DNA of 64,000 nucleotides from Paracoccaceae bacterium (GTDB taxonomy: Bacteria > Pseudomonadota > Alphaproteobacteria > Rhodobacterales > Rhodobacteraceae): the NCBI GenBank assembly GCA_024742695.1, contig JANSXY010000001.1, positions 62,001 through 126,000 of the forward strand, read 5' to 3'. The notes beneath the pieces were generated by a model. The model saw only the letters and a program-made list of their open reading frames with translations, did no database searches and was not told the origin of the DNA. Below are positions 1 to 9,887 of this stretch, piece after piece; within the stretch, counting starts at the first letter, position 1; every line of letters starts with the position of its first letter. Position numbers and translations under genes: made by a program.

Positions 1-520
1 GCCGGGCGGGCTGGTCTATCCCGCGTTCCGGCTGGCGATCATCGGCATCGGCTTCGCCGTCGCGGTGTTCCTGTTCTGGCTGATCGGCCGCACCCGGCTG
101 GGCATCCGGATCCGCGCCGGCGAGGCGGATCGCGAGATGATCGCGGCGCTCGGTGTCGATATCGGCCGGCTTTACACGCTGGTCTTCGCGCTTGGCGCGG
201 CGCTGGCGGGGCTGGCCGGGGCGCTGGTGGGCACGATCCAGTCGGTGCAGGTGGGGATGGGCGAACCGGTGCTGATCCTCGCCTTCGTGGTGATCGTGAT
301 CGGCGGCATCGGCTCGATCCGCGGGGCACTGGTCGGCGCGCTGGTGGTCGGGATGACCGACACGCTGGGCAAGGCGTTCCTGCCGCAGCTTTTCGCGCTG
401 GCGATGGAGCCCTCGGCGGCACGCGCGGTGGGCTCGGCGCTGGCCTCGATGCTGATCTACATCCTGATGGCCGCGGTTCTGATCGTGCGGCCGCAGGGCC
501 TGTTCGGGGCGCGGGCATGA
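1..520 (+). CDS. livH: LivH-type ABC transporter permease (5' end outside window)
   Basis: C-terminal part of an inner-membrane permease of the branched-chain amino acid (HAAT) ABC family; the reading frame is open from base 2, so the true start lies upstream. The visible part has several hydrophobic segments, the family motif around GEADREM (cytoplasmic loop contacting the ATPase) and a C-terminal end VRPQGLFG that is typical of LivH. Its stop codon overlaps the livM start as ATGA, so the two are co-translated. Substrate cannot be read from the permease; family members carry branched-chain or other amino acids, amides or urea. The periplasmic binding protein is probably upstream, outside the window. 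Confidence 0.9.
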   Translation, partial: PGGLVYPAFRLAIIGIGFAVAVFLFWLIGRTRLGIRIRAGEADREMIAALGVDIGRLYTLVFALGAALAGLAGALVGTIQSVQVGMGEPVLILAFVVIVIGGIGSIRGALVGALVVGMTDTLGKAFLPQLFALAMEPSAARAVGSALASMLIYILMAAVLIVRPQGLFGARA

Positions 521-1494
521 ACCGCGCGGCGATCATCGACGCGGGCCTCTTCGCCGCGCTGGTCGCCGTGGCGCTTGTCGCCCAGGCGGCGGGAGAGCCC
601 TTCGTGATCACCCTGGCCACCAAGGCGGCGATCTTCGCGCTGGCCGGGGTGGGGCTGAACCTCGTTCTGGGTTACGGCGGGCTGGTGTCCTTCGGCCACG
701 CGGCCTTCTTCGGGATCGGCGGCTATGTCGCGGGTATCCTTGCCAGCCACGCGATGTCCGGCGCGCCGGTGGCGACCTTTCCCTTCACCATGCAGGGCAC
801 CAACGAGATGCTGGCGATCTGGCCGATGGCGATGGCCGTGGCCGGGCTGGTGGCGCTGGCGATCGGCGCGCTCAGCCTGCGCACCTCGGGCGTCTACTTC
901 ATCATGGTCACGCTCGCCTTCGCGCAGATGCTCTATTATTTCGCGATCTCCTGGCCGGCCTATGGCGGCGAGGACGGGCTGTCGTTCTACGTGCGCAATA
1001 CCTTTCCGGGCCTCAACACCTTCGATCCGATCCAGTTCTTCGCGATCGTCGCGGTTCTGCTGGGCCTTGCCCTTGGCCTGTCGGCGCTGATCGTGCGGTC
1101 GCGCTTCGGCCTGGCGCTGCGCGCGGCGCGGGCGGCGCCGGGGCGGGCGGTGGCGGTGGGGATCCGGCCGTTCGGCATCCGGCTCACCGCCTTCGTGATC
1201 TCGGGGATGATCACCGGGCTGGCCGGCGCGCTCTACGCCGATCTCAACCGCTTCGTCAGCCCCGCGATGCTCAGCTGGCACATGTCGGGCGAGATCATGG
1301 TCTTCGTGATCCTTGGCGGCGTCGGGCGGCTGGCGGGCCCCTTGGCCGGCGCCGGCGCCTATATCCTGCTCGAACACCTGCTGGGCGGGGTCAGCGAGTA
1401 CTGGCAGGCGCTGCTTGGGCTCTTGCTGCTGGTGATCGTGCTGTTCGCGCCGGGCGGGATCGTCGGCATGCTGAACGGGGGGCGCGGGCGATGA
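517..1494 (+). CDS. livM: LivM-type ABC transporter permease
   Basis: A 325-residue polytopic membrane protein, second permease of the HAAT-family importer. It has about eight to ten hydrophobic segments, the LivM signature GLNLVLGYGGLVSFGHAAFFG near residues 46-67, and the cytoplasmic loop RAARAAPGRAVAVGI near residue 205 that should dock on LivG/LivF. The ATG overlaps the livH stop and its own stop overlaps livG by four bases, so the four genes form one tightly coupled operon. Length is normal for the family. Specificity is not evident. Confidence 0.92.
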   Translation: MNRAAIIDAGLFAALVAVALVAQAAGEPFVITLATKAAIFALAGVGLNLVLGYGGLVSFGHAAFFGIGGYVAGILASHAMSGAPVATFPFTMQGTNEMLAIWPMAMAVAGLVALAIGALSLRTSGVYFIMVTLAFAQMLYYFAISWPAYGGEDGLSFYVRNTFPGLNTFDPIQFFAIVAVLLGLALGLSALIVRSRFGLALRAARAAPGRAVAVGIRPFGIRLTAFVISGMITGLAGALYADLNRFVSPAMLSWHMSGEIMVFVILGGVGRLAGPLAGAGAYILLEHLLGGVSEYWQALLGLLLLVIVLFAPGGIVGMLNGGRGR

Positions 1495-2240
1495 ACGGGC
1501 CGATCCTCGAGGTCGAGGGGCTGCAGAAAAGCTTCGGCGCGCTGAAGGCCACCGACGAGGTCACGCTTGATCTTCGACCGGGCGAGATCCACGCGCTGAT
1601 CGGGCCGAACGGCGCGGGAAAGTCCACCCTGATCAAGCTGATCACCGGCGAGATCGCCGCCGATGCCGGCCGCATCCGGTTCGAGGGGCAGGCGATCGAC
1701 ACGGTGGATGCGGCGGGCCGGGCGCGGCTGGGCCTTGCGCGGTCGTTCCAGGTCTCGCAGCTGGTGCCGGATTTCACGGCGCTGGAGAACGTGATGCTGG
1801 CGGTGCAGGGCGCCTCGGGCGAAAGCTTCCGGTTCCTGCGCCCGGCGCTCGCCGATCCGGCGCTGACCGAACCGGCGGCCTTCCACCTTGCCCATGCCGG
1901 GCTTTCGGGGCGCGAGCGGGTGGCCGCCGCCGCGCTCAGCCACGGCGAACGCCGGCGGCTGGAAATCGCGATGGCGCTGGCGATGCGGCCGCGCGCCTTC
2001 CTGCTGGACGAACCGATGGCCGGGATGGGCGCGGACGGGGCACGCGATCTCACCGCGCTGCTGTCCGACCTGCGGACCGAGGCGCCGATCCTGCTGGTGG
2101 AACACGACATGGACGCGGTTTTCGCGCTGGCCGATCGGGTCTCCGTTCTGGTCTACGGCCGGGTGATCGCCACCGGCAGCGTCGCCGAGATCCGCGCCGA
2201 CCCGGAGGTTCGCCGCTCCTACCTCGGGGAAGAGGCATGA
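1491..2240 (+). CDS. livG: LivG-type ABC transporter ATP-binding protein
   Basis: A 249-residue cytoplasmic ATPase that powers the LivHM pore together with LivF. Walker A GPNGAGKST is near residue 38, the signature region reads LSHGERRRLEIAMAL near residue 147, Walker B is FLLDEPMAGM, and the switch histidine is in LLVEHDMDAVFALAD. The signature LSHGE replaces the usual LSGGQ and is common in LivG proteins. Both ends overlap neighbouring genes by ATGA. Confidence 0.93.
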   Translation: MNGPILEVEGLQKSFGALKATDEVTLDLRPGEIHALIGPNGAGKSTLIKLITGEIAADAGRIRFEGQAIDTVDAAGRARLGLARSFQVSQLVPDFTALENVMLAVQGASGESFRFLRPALADPALTEPAAFHLAHAGLSGRERVAAAALSHGERRRLEIAMALAMRPRAFLLDEPMAGMGADGARDLTALLSDLRTEAPILLVEHDMDAVFALADRVSVLVYGRVIATGSVAEIRADPEVRRSYLGEEA

Positions 2241-2926
2241 GCGCGCTTCTGGAACTCGACGGGGTGGAGGCCGCCTACGGGCCGGTGCAGGCGCTGTTCG
2301 GCGTCAGCCTGTCGCTGGCCGAGGGCGAGGTGCTGGCGCTGATGGGCCGCAACGGCATGGGCAAGACCACCACGATCCGCACGATCTGCCGGATGCTGCC
2401 GCATCTGCGCGGCCAGGTCCGGTTCGCCGGCCGCGACCTTGCCGGCGTGCCCCTGCACCGCGCCGCGCAGATGGGGCTGGGCCTGGTGCCCGAGGGGCGG
2501 CGCTGTTTCGGCCCGCTGACGGTGGCGGAAAACCTGATCGTCGCCGCCCGGCCCGGCGACTGGACGCTGCCGAGGGTGACCGAGTTCTTTCCAAGGCTGG
2601 GCGAACGGCTGGGGCAGGCGGCGCAGACCCTGTCGGGCGGCGAACAGCAGATGCTTGCGATCGGCCGGGCGCTGCTGACCAACCCGCGCCTGCTGATCCT
2701 CGACGAGGCGACGGAGGGGCTTGCGCCGGTGGTGCGGCAGGAAATCTGGGCCGCGGTGGGGCGGCTCAAGGCGCAGGGCATGTCGATCCTGATCGTCGAC
2801 AAGGCCCTTGCGGATCTGCGCGGCATCGCCGATCGCGCGGTGATCCTGGAACGCGGGCGTGACGTCTGGACCGGGTCGATGGAAACCCTTGGCGGGGACG
2901 AGGCGACTCGCTTCCTCGGCGTCTGA
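2237..2926 (+). CDS. livF: LivF-type ABC transporter ATP-binding protein
   Basis: A 229-residue ATPase, the second nucleotide-binding subunit of the importer and the last gene of the operon. Walker A GRNGMGKTT is near residue 38, the signature is LSGGEQQMLAIGRAL, and Walker B is LLILDEATEGLAP. The residue in the switch-histidine position is unusual: the family reads LLVEQ or LIVEH, here the text is ILIVDKALADL, so the usual E/H pair is D/K. The operon ends here, and about 500 bases of repeat-containing non-coding DNA follow. Confidence 0.92.
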   Translation: MSALLELDGVEAAYGPVQALFGVSLSLAEGEVLALMGRNGMGKTTTIRTICRMLPHLRGQVRFAGRDLAGVPLHRAAQMGLGLVPEGRRCFGPLTVAENLIVAARPGDWTLPRVTEFFPRLGERLGQAAQTLSGGEQQMLAIGRALLTNPRLLILDEATEGLAPVVRQEIWAAVGRLKAQGMSILIVDKALADLRGIADRAVILERGRDVWTGSMETLGGDEATRFLGV

Positions 2927-3431
2927 CGGTATCCGTGCGGGGTAATCCGACCCGCGCGGGGTACTCCGGCCCCGGTCCGACGCAAGCGAACCGGGGCCGG
3001 GTTACCCAAACCCCCGAAGACCATCCACAGGCGGAAGCCCGCCGGGTCACTCGTTACCGCACAGACCGCCGGTCGATGTCGGGCCGACGGCGTCAATCCG
3101 ATTCCGAACCGGGCAGGGCCGGCCCGGAACCGAAGTACCCAGAACCCGGTGACCATCCGAACGCGAACGCCCGCCGGGGTACTCGTTACCACACTCGATG
3201 CTCCCGGCCCGGTGCGGAACCGTGGCTGCCGCGCCGCGCGGTGCGGCGATACGGCGCCCGTGTCCCGCCGTCCGGACCACGGTGATCCGGGGTCACGCGG
3301 ACCCGTAGCCACCGGTGAGAGCGAACTCTTGCAGAATGCGTGTCTGAAATGCCCGATCCATGCCCCTGTCGCGAAAATGCGTTTTCCGTAGGTCGTTTGT
3401 CACTCGCTACGCGCGGGGGGCCGCCCCGTTC
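2927..3431. repeat. Gene-poor region with degenerate direct repeat (units near 3002-3062 and 3136-3195)
   Basis: No convincing gene is visible downstream of livF. Two copies of a block of about 60 bases can be aligned, sharing the landmarks TACCCA, GACCATCC, GCCCGCCGGG and ACTCGTTACC. The shared GACCATCC lies at 3019 and 3151, a period of 132 bases. Shorter GGGGTA(A/C)TCCG words at 2939-2970 look like further fragments of the same unit. An open frame runs through the repeat on the + strand, but its composition (Arg/Pro-rich, no domain) and lack of a ribosome site argue against a gene. The rest of the region shows nothing recognisable. Confidence 0.55.
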
Positions 3432-3716
3432 CTACAAGACCGCGAGAAGGATGGAGGCCCAGATCAGGCAACCGCCCAGAATGCAGGGCAACAGCCAGAT
3501 CGCCGGAGCCCCACGCTCGCAGGGCGCTGCGCCGTCCGTCCCGCTCGGCGGGGAGAGAGGTGCGAGCCTCTCGTCCTGCTGTACCCCCGCCGGGTTCGCG
3601 GTTGCCGACGGCACCTCGAAATCGAGGTGCTGCGGCGTTTCTGCCGCAACCCAACACGCGGGCGCGGCCCGAGGCCCGAAACAGGCCCCGCGTTCAACCG
3701 AAAACTCGTTCCTCAC
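3432..3716 (-). CDS. Candidate small protein with C-terminal membrane segment
   Basis: Not a recognised family. A 94-residue frame starts with GTG at 3716, five bases after a perfect AGGAGG (3727-3722). The N-terminal three quarters are Pro/Ala-rich and probably disordered; the last about 24 residues (from APAIWLLPC to the stop) form one strongly hydrophobic segment, which would make it a tail-anchored or small bitopic membrane protein. Three perfect inverted repeats lie inside the frame, so the region could instead produce a structured RNA. The Shine-Dalgarno match and the terminal hydrophobic helix are the only positive evidence. Confidence 0.4.
   Translation of the reverse strand: MRNEFSVERGACFGPRAAPACWVAAETPQHLDFEVPSATANPAGVQQDERLAPLSPPSGTDGAAPCERGAPAIWLLPCILGGCLIWASILLAVL
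3555..3648. other. Cluster of three perfect inverted repeats
   Basis: Three hairpins follow each other: GAGAGG/CCTCTC at 3555-3572, GCACCTCGA-AA-TCGAGGTGC at 3611-3630, and TGCGGC-GTTTCT-GCCGCA at 3631-3648. The second and third are directly adjacent. They lie inside the candidate small gene at 3432-3716, so they may be coding coincidences, RNA structure or protein-binding sites. Confidence 0.5.
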
Positions 3717-4011
3717 ACCAACCTCCTGGGCCGATCGGCGGCGCGGTGCCGCCTGCCGGCCTACACTAAAGACGTACGCAGATATCCGTATTCGACAGGG
3801 CCGGAAAAAAATTTCGAAAATTCTTCTCGATGGCGCTCCGGCCGCCCTGTGTCCATCGCCCCGGTACCCGGCGCGACGGCAGGGCAGAGAATGGGAGCGA
3901 CGCCGGCCAGGCCCAAGCGATTTGGCGCGAAACTGTCGCGGTGCGACGCGGGAAGGGTCCGCGAACCGGGCGGCCGGGGTTTTCCGTTTCGGTTTCACGG
4001 GGTCCGTCCGG

Positions 4012-4971
4012 TCAGGCCTTGGGTGCCTGCTCGGCCAGGTCGAGGTGGCGCACGACATCGTCGCGGTAGGTGGCCGAGATCGGGATGATCACGCCGTCGA
4101 CCCGCATCACCATCCGCCGCCCCTCCTTGCGCGGCGTGGTCAGATAGTCCTGCGCGACCCAGAACGATCGGTGCACCTGCAACCCGCGCGCCGTTCCGAT
4201 CCGCTCCAGCGCGTCGGCGAAGCGCATCCGCAACTCGTGCTCGCCCTTGGTGGTCCGGACGATCACGTAATGGTCGGAGGCGCGCAGGAAGATCAGCTTG
4301 CCGCGCTTGTCGTAGGGCAGCATCCGCTGCAGCGGCGTATCGGTCCAGCGGCTGGTGACGCGGGCATAGTCGATATGCACGTCGACCTCGAAGAGGTAGA
4401 CGAACAACACGACGACCTGGAAGACCAGCAGCGGCGGGACATAGGTGCCGAAAGAGGTGAACAGCCAGGGAAACAGCAGGTGCAGGCCCTGATGCGCGGC
4501 GATCAGGATCGCCGTCATCGCGGCAATGGTAAGCGCGCTGCGCAAGGGCAGCGGCATGCCGCGGGCATGGAGGGGCGCCGCGATCAGGGAATAGACGATC
4601 GGGGACAGCAGCACGTCGCCCGCCGTGCTGAACAGCAGCGCCGACCAGAATTCCCGCGGCACCGGCGTGAACCCGGTCAGTTCCAGCGCCAGAAGCACGG
4701 TGGCGGGCAGCAGGATCATCAGCAGGGCGGGCAGGCCGCGCAGGAAGCTGAGGAACCAGATCAGTTGCGCCCGGCGCGCGTCGGCGGTGGTCAGCCCGCC
4801 GTTGACATAGGCCTTGCGATAGATGTCGATGACGTCCTGTCCGGCTGCGGTGCCCAGCCGGTTCGGATCGGCGACCAGGATCCGTGACGACCATCTGCGA
4901 ATCGCCGCAGCGGCGCCGCCACCCTCCGCGGCCCGGTCATTCGTCGAACTTTCGGACGGATGTCCGGTCAT
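4012..4971 (-). CDS. Membrane-anchored LytTR-domain transcriptional regulator
   Basis: A 319-residue protein with about four hydrophobic segments in its middle (roughly residues 70-100, 110-135, 145-170 and 180-205) and a C-terminal LytTR DNA-binding domain (from about 225), recognisable by the pattern LIFLRASDHYVIVRT and RSFWVAQDYL. It is inferred to be a membrane-bound transcription factor that senses something at the membrane. The ATG at 4971 was chosen because AGGTGAG lies four bases upstream; a GTG at 4995 in the same frame lacks such a site. No partner kinase is adjacent, and the target genes are unknown. Confidence 0.82.
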   Translation of the reverse strand: MTGHPSESSTNDRAAEGGGAAAAIRRWSSRILVADPNRLGTAAGQDVIDIYRKAYVNGGLTTADARRAQLIWFLSFLRGLPALLMILLPATVLLALELTGFTPVPREFWSALLFSTAGDVLLSPIVYSLIAAPLHARGMPLPLRSALTIAAMTAILIAAHQGLHLLFPWLFTSFGTYVPPLLVFQVVVLFVYLFEVDVHIDYARVTSRWTDTPLQRMLPYDKRGKLIFLRASDHYVIVRTTKGEHELRMRFADALERIGTARGLQVHRSFWVAQDYLTTPRKEGRRMVMRVDGVIIPISATYRDDVVRHLDLAEQAPKA

Positions 4972-5393
4972 GTACTCACCTACTCGATACAACACACAAG
5001 AACTCCACGCGGCCGTTGCGCCACCGCGACCCGGCGAAACCGGCCGTTCCGTCGCGGCGTGCCCTCAGGCCAAACCCGTATTTCGCGTCGCCAAACTGCT
5101 CAACCAAGCGTAGAAGACGCGGTATCAACCACAACCTTTACAGCATGACGTTTCATGCATCGCGATTTCAACACCAAGGGGTGTACGAAAGGTTCACGGC
5201 ATGTTCACGCTGCGCTCGCCGCCTGCACGCCGGACCACGGTCTTGCCCGCCTTCGCCACGATTGTCCTTCGGCTGCCGCACTTCGGGGATCAAGCCACAC
5301 TCGAACGGCGGGGGGCAGCAACCCGGTGTCCGCGATTGCGGCGTATGTTTCGTGAATTTGCCGTGCTTGCGTGAATTCGTGCCGCCCCGGCGA
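4972..5393. other. Intergenic region without recognisable gene
   Basis: About 420 bases between the LytTR gene (reading left) and the end of hutU. It must contain the LytTR gene promoter and leader. A moderately AT-rich patch lies at 5090-5190. No tRNA, convincing small gene or strong hairpin terminator for hutU was seen. Confidence 0.5.
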
Positions 5394-7076
<1,683 letters not shown>

Positions 7077-7087
7077 CGCATCGTCCT

Positions 7088-8617
7088 TCAGTCGGGCAGG
7101 CGGGGCAGGGGGATGTCGGCGGCGGCGGCGAGCGCGCCATCGGCCACCAGGTGCGCGGCGCGGGCGAGATCGGGGGCGAGGTAACGGTCGGCGCCGATCG
7201 CGGGCACCTCGGCGCGCAGCGCGGCCAGCACCCGCGCCAGCGGCGCGCTGGTCTTGAGCGGCGCGCGAAAACCGATGCCCTGCGCGGCGCAGATCGCCTC
7301 GATTCCCAAAATGGTTTCCAGGTTCGACACCATCCGCCCCAGCCGCCGCGCGCCATGCGCGGCCATGCTGACATGATCCTCCTGGTTGGCGGAGGTCGGG
7401 GTGGAATCGGTCGAACAGGGGTTGGCGAGGTGCTTGTTCTCGCTCATCAGCGCGGCCGATGTCACCTCGGCGATCATCAGGCCGGAATTGAGGCCGGGAT
7501 CGGGGGTCAGGAACGGCGGCAGATCGTGGCTGAGCACCGGGTCGACCATCAGCGCGATCCGGCGCTGCGCGATCGCGCCGATCTCGGCCAGCGCCAGCGC
7601 GATCTGGTCGGCGGCGAAGGCGACAGGCTCGGCATGGAAATTTCCGCCCGACACGATCCGCCCGCCAGCCAGCACCAGCGGGTTGTCGGTGACGGCATTG
7701 GCCTCGATCCGAAGCGTGCCGGCGGCGAAACCCAGCAGGTCCAGCGCCGCGCCGGTCACCTGCGGCTGGCAGCGGATGCAATAGGGATCCTGCACGCGGG
7801 TATCGCCCTCGCGATGGCTTTCGCGGATCTCCGATCCCGCCATCAGCGCCCGCATCGCTTCGGCCACGGCGATCTGGCCGGGCTGGCCGCGCAGCGCGTG
7901 TATTTCCGCCAGCAGCGGCGCGTCGGAACCCATGATCGCATCCGTGGTCAGCGCCGAGGTGACGATCGCCGCCTGCATCGCCCGCCATGCCCGGAACAGG
8001 CCGGCGAGCGCGCAGGCGGTGGAGAACTGCGTGCCGTTGATCAGCGCCAGCCCCTCTTTCGGGCCCAGCGTCACGGGCGCGAGCCCGGCCATCGCCAGCG
8101 CCTCGCCCGCGGGCATCCGTGCGCCGTCCAGCACCGCCTCGCCCTCGCCCAGCATCGCCGCCGCCATGTGCGCCAGCGGCGCCAGGTCGCCCGAGGCGCC
8201 GACGGACCCCTGCGCCGGGATCACCGGCAGGACGCCGGCGGCCAGCATCGCCTCGATCTGCGCGAGGATCGGCCAGCGCACGCCCGAGGCGCCGCGGCCC
8301 AGCGACATCAGCTTCAGCGCCATCATCAGCCGCACCGTCTCGGGCTCCAGCGGTTCGCCGACGCCGCAGCAATGCGACAGGATCAGGTTGCGCTGCAACT
8401 GCGCGGTATCCGCCGCCGCGATCCGGACAGAGGCGAGCTTGCCGAAGCCGGTGTTCACGCCGTAGACCGGCTCCGCCCCCTGCGCGGCCTCCTGCACCCG
8501 GTCCGCCGCGGCCTCCACCGCGGGGCGGCAGGTCGGATCGAGCCGCAGCGGGCGGGCATCGCGCCAGATGTCCTCGAGCGTGGCAAGGCCGACACCGCCG
8601 GGGTGCAGCACGATCAT
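7088..8617 (-). CDS. hutH: Histidine ammonia-lyase
   Basis: A 509-residue lyase that removes ammonia from L-histidine to give urocanate, the entry step of the pathway. The residues that cyclise into the MIO cofactor are present as A141-S142-G143 within [15 protein letters not shown]52 lies in the YGVNTGFG loop, and the C-terminal QEDHVSMA block is intact. The ATG overlaps the hutI stop (ATGA), so translation is coupled. Length is normal. Confidence 0.97.
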   Translation of the reverse strand: MIVLHPGGVGLATLEDIWRDARPLRLDPTCRPAVEAAADRVQEAAQGAEPVYGVNTGFGKLASVRIAAADTAQLQRNLILSHCCGVGEPLEPETVRLMMALKLMSLGRGASGVRWPILAQIEAMLAAGVLPVIPAQGSVGASGDLAPLAHMAAAMLGEGEAVLDGARMPAGEALAMAGLAPVTLGPKEGLALINGTQFSTACALAGLFRAWRAMQAAIVTSALTTDAIMGSDAPLLAEIHALRGQPGQIAVAEAMRALMAGSEIRESHREGDTRVQDPYCIRCQPQVTGAALDLLGFAAGTLRIEANAVTDNPLVLAGGRIVSGGNFHAEPVAFAADQIALALAEIGAIAQRRIALMVDPVLSHDLPPFLTPDPGLNSGLMIAEVTSAALMSENKHLANPCSTDSTPTSANQEDHVSMAAHGARRLGRMVSNLETILGIEAICAAQGIGFRAPLKTSAPLARVLAALRAEVPAIGADRYLAPDLARAAHLVADGALAAAADIPLPRLPD

Positions 8618-9816
8618 GCGTCCTCTCCCGCGAAGATCCGGCGGTGCAGCGGCGTGGCGCCGATCCGGTAGGCCAATTCCGCCGGGTGCCCGGCCTCCCA
8701 GATCGCAAGATCGGCAAGCTGGCTCGGCGCGATCCTGCCCCGATCCGTCAGGCCGAGGGCGCGGGCGGCGTTCACGGTGACGCCGGCCAGCGCCTCCTCC
8801 GGGGTCAGGCGGAAGAAGGTGCAGGCCATGTTCATCGCCAGCGTCAGCGATACCATCGGGGCGGAGCCGGGGTTGCAATCGGTCGCCACCGCCATCGCGA
8901 CGCCAGCCGCGCGGAAGGCGGCGACGGGCGGGGCCCGGGTTTCGCGCAGGGTGTAGAACGCGCCGGGCAGGATCACCGCGACGGTGCCCGCGGCGGCCAT
9001 CGCGCGGGCATCCTCTTCCGTGGTGTATTCGACATGGTCGGCCGACAGCGCGCCAAGCCGCGCCGCCAGCGCCGCGCCGCCCATGTGCGACAGTTGTTCC
9101 GCATGCAGCTTCACCGGCAGGCCGAGCATGCGGGCGCGGTCGAACAGCCGGCCGATCTGCGCGGTGTCGAAGGCGATACCCTCGCAAAACCCGTCGACGG
9201 CATCGACGAGGCCCTCGGCCGCCGCCGCCTCCAGCGTCGGGACGCAGACCTCGTCGATATAGGCATCCGCGCGGCCGGCGAAATCCGGCGGCACGGCATG
9301 GGCGCCAAGGAAGCTGGTCACCACGCGGACCTTGCGGTGGCGTTCCAGCGCGCGGGCGGCGCGCAGCATCCGCAACTCGGTTTCCCTATCCAGCCCGTAG
9401 CCGGATTTCACCTCGACCGTCGCCACGCCCTCGGCCAGCATCGCGTCGAGCCGGGGCAGGGCGGTGGCGATCAGCTCCGCCTCGCTGGCCGCGCGGGTGG
9501 CGCGCACGGTCGACAGGATGCCGCCGCCGGCGCGCGCGACCTCTTCGTAACTCGCCCCGTTCAGCCGCATCTCGAATTCCCGCGCGCGGTCTCCGGCATG
9601 GACGAGATGGGTGTGGCAATCTATCGGCGCCGGGGTGATCAGCCGGCCGGCCATGTCCTCGACCGGCGCATCGGCATGGGCGGCGGGCAGGTCGGCCATC
9701 GGCCCGGCCCAGGCGATGCGGTCGCCGTCCAGCGCCACCGCGCCCCCGGGCACCAGCCCGTAGCGCGGCCCGGCCATCGTCGCGAGCGTCGCGTTGGTCA
9801 GCAATCGGGTCGACAA
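8614..9816 (-). CDS. hutI: Imidazolonepropionase
   Basis: A 400-residue amidohydrolase that opens imidazolonepropionate to N-formimino-L-glutamate. The metal-binding [14 protein letters not shown] motif is near residue 65, further histidines are in [12 protein letters not shown] and SADHVEYT, and the conserved aspartate is in [10 protein letters not shown]. The start is a TTG at 9816, supported by GGAGGAAAG four bases upstream and by no better ATG. First gene of the leftward hut operon, facing hutF across a 71-base region that carries the presumed HutC operator. Confidence 0.96.
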   Translation of the reverse strand: MSTRLLTNATLATMAGPRYGLVPGGAVALDGDRIAWAGPMADLPAAHADAPVEDMAGRLITPAPIDCHTHLVHAGDRAREFEMRLNGASYEEVARAGGGILSTVRATRAASEAELIATALPRLDAMLAEGVATVEVKSGYGLDRETELRMLRAARALERHRKVRVVTSFLGAHAVPPDFAGRADAYIDEVCVPTLEAAAAEGLVDAVDGFCEGIAFDTAQIGRLFDRARMLGLPVKLHAEQLSHMGGAALAARLGALSADHVEYTTEEDARAMAAAGTVAVILPGAFYTLRETRAPPVAAFRAAGVAMAVATDCNPGSAPMVSLTLAMNMACTFFRLTPEEALAGVTVNAARALGLTDRGRIAPSQLADLAIWEAGHPAELAYRIGATPLHRRIFAGEDA

Positions 9817-9844
9817 GGCGCTTTCCTCCGGCCGGGACTGGCGT

Positions 9845-9864
9845 TATTAAGTATATACATAATA
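9845..9864. promoter_or_regulatory. Probable HutC operator (20-bp palindrome)
   Basis: TATTAAGTATATACATAATA reads as its own reverse complement except at one symmetric base pair. It has the GTATATAC core described for HutC operators and sits between the divergent hutI and hutF starts in an AT-rich island, so one repressor site could control both directions. Confidence 0.8.
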
Positions 9865-9887
9865 TCCGAGTCAAGCGGGGCATCGCG

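Noticed and set aside
2935-3285. A + strand 116-codon frame through the direct repeat
   Set aside because: Arg/Pro-rich product without a domain or ribosome site; the internal similarity is explained by the DNA repeat, whose 132-base period happens to keep the frame.
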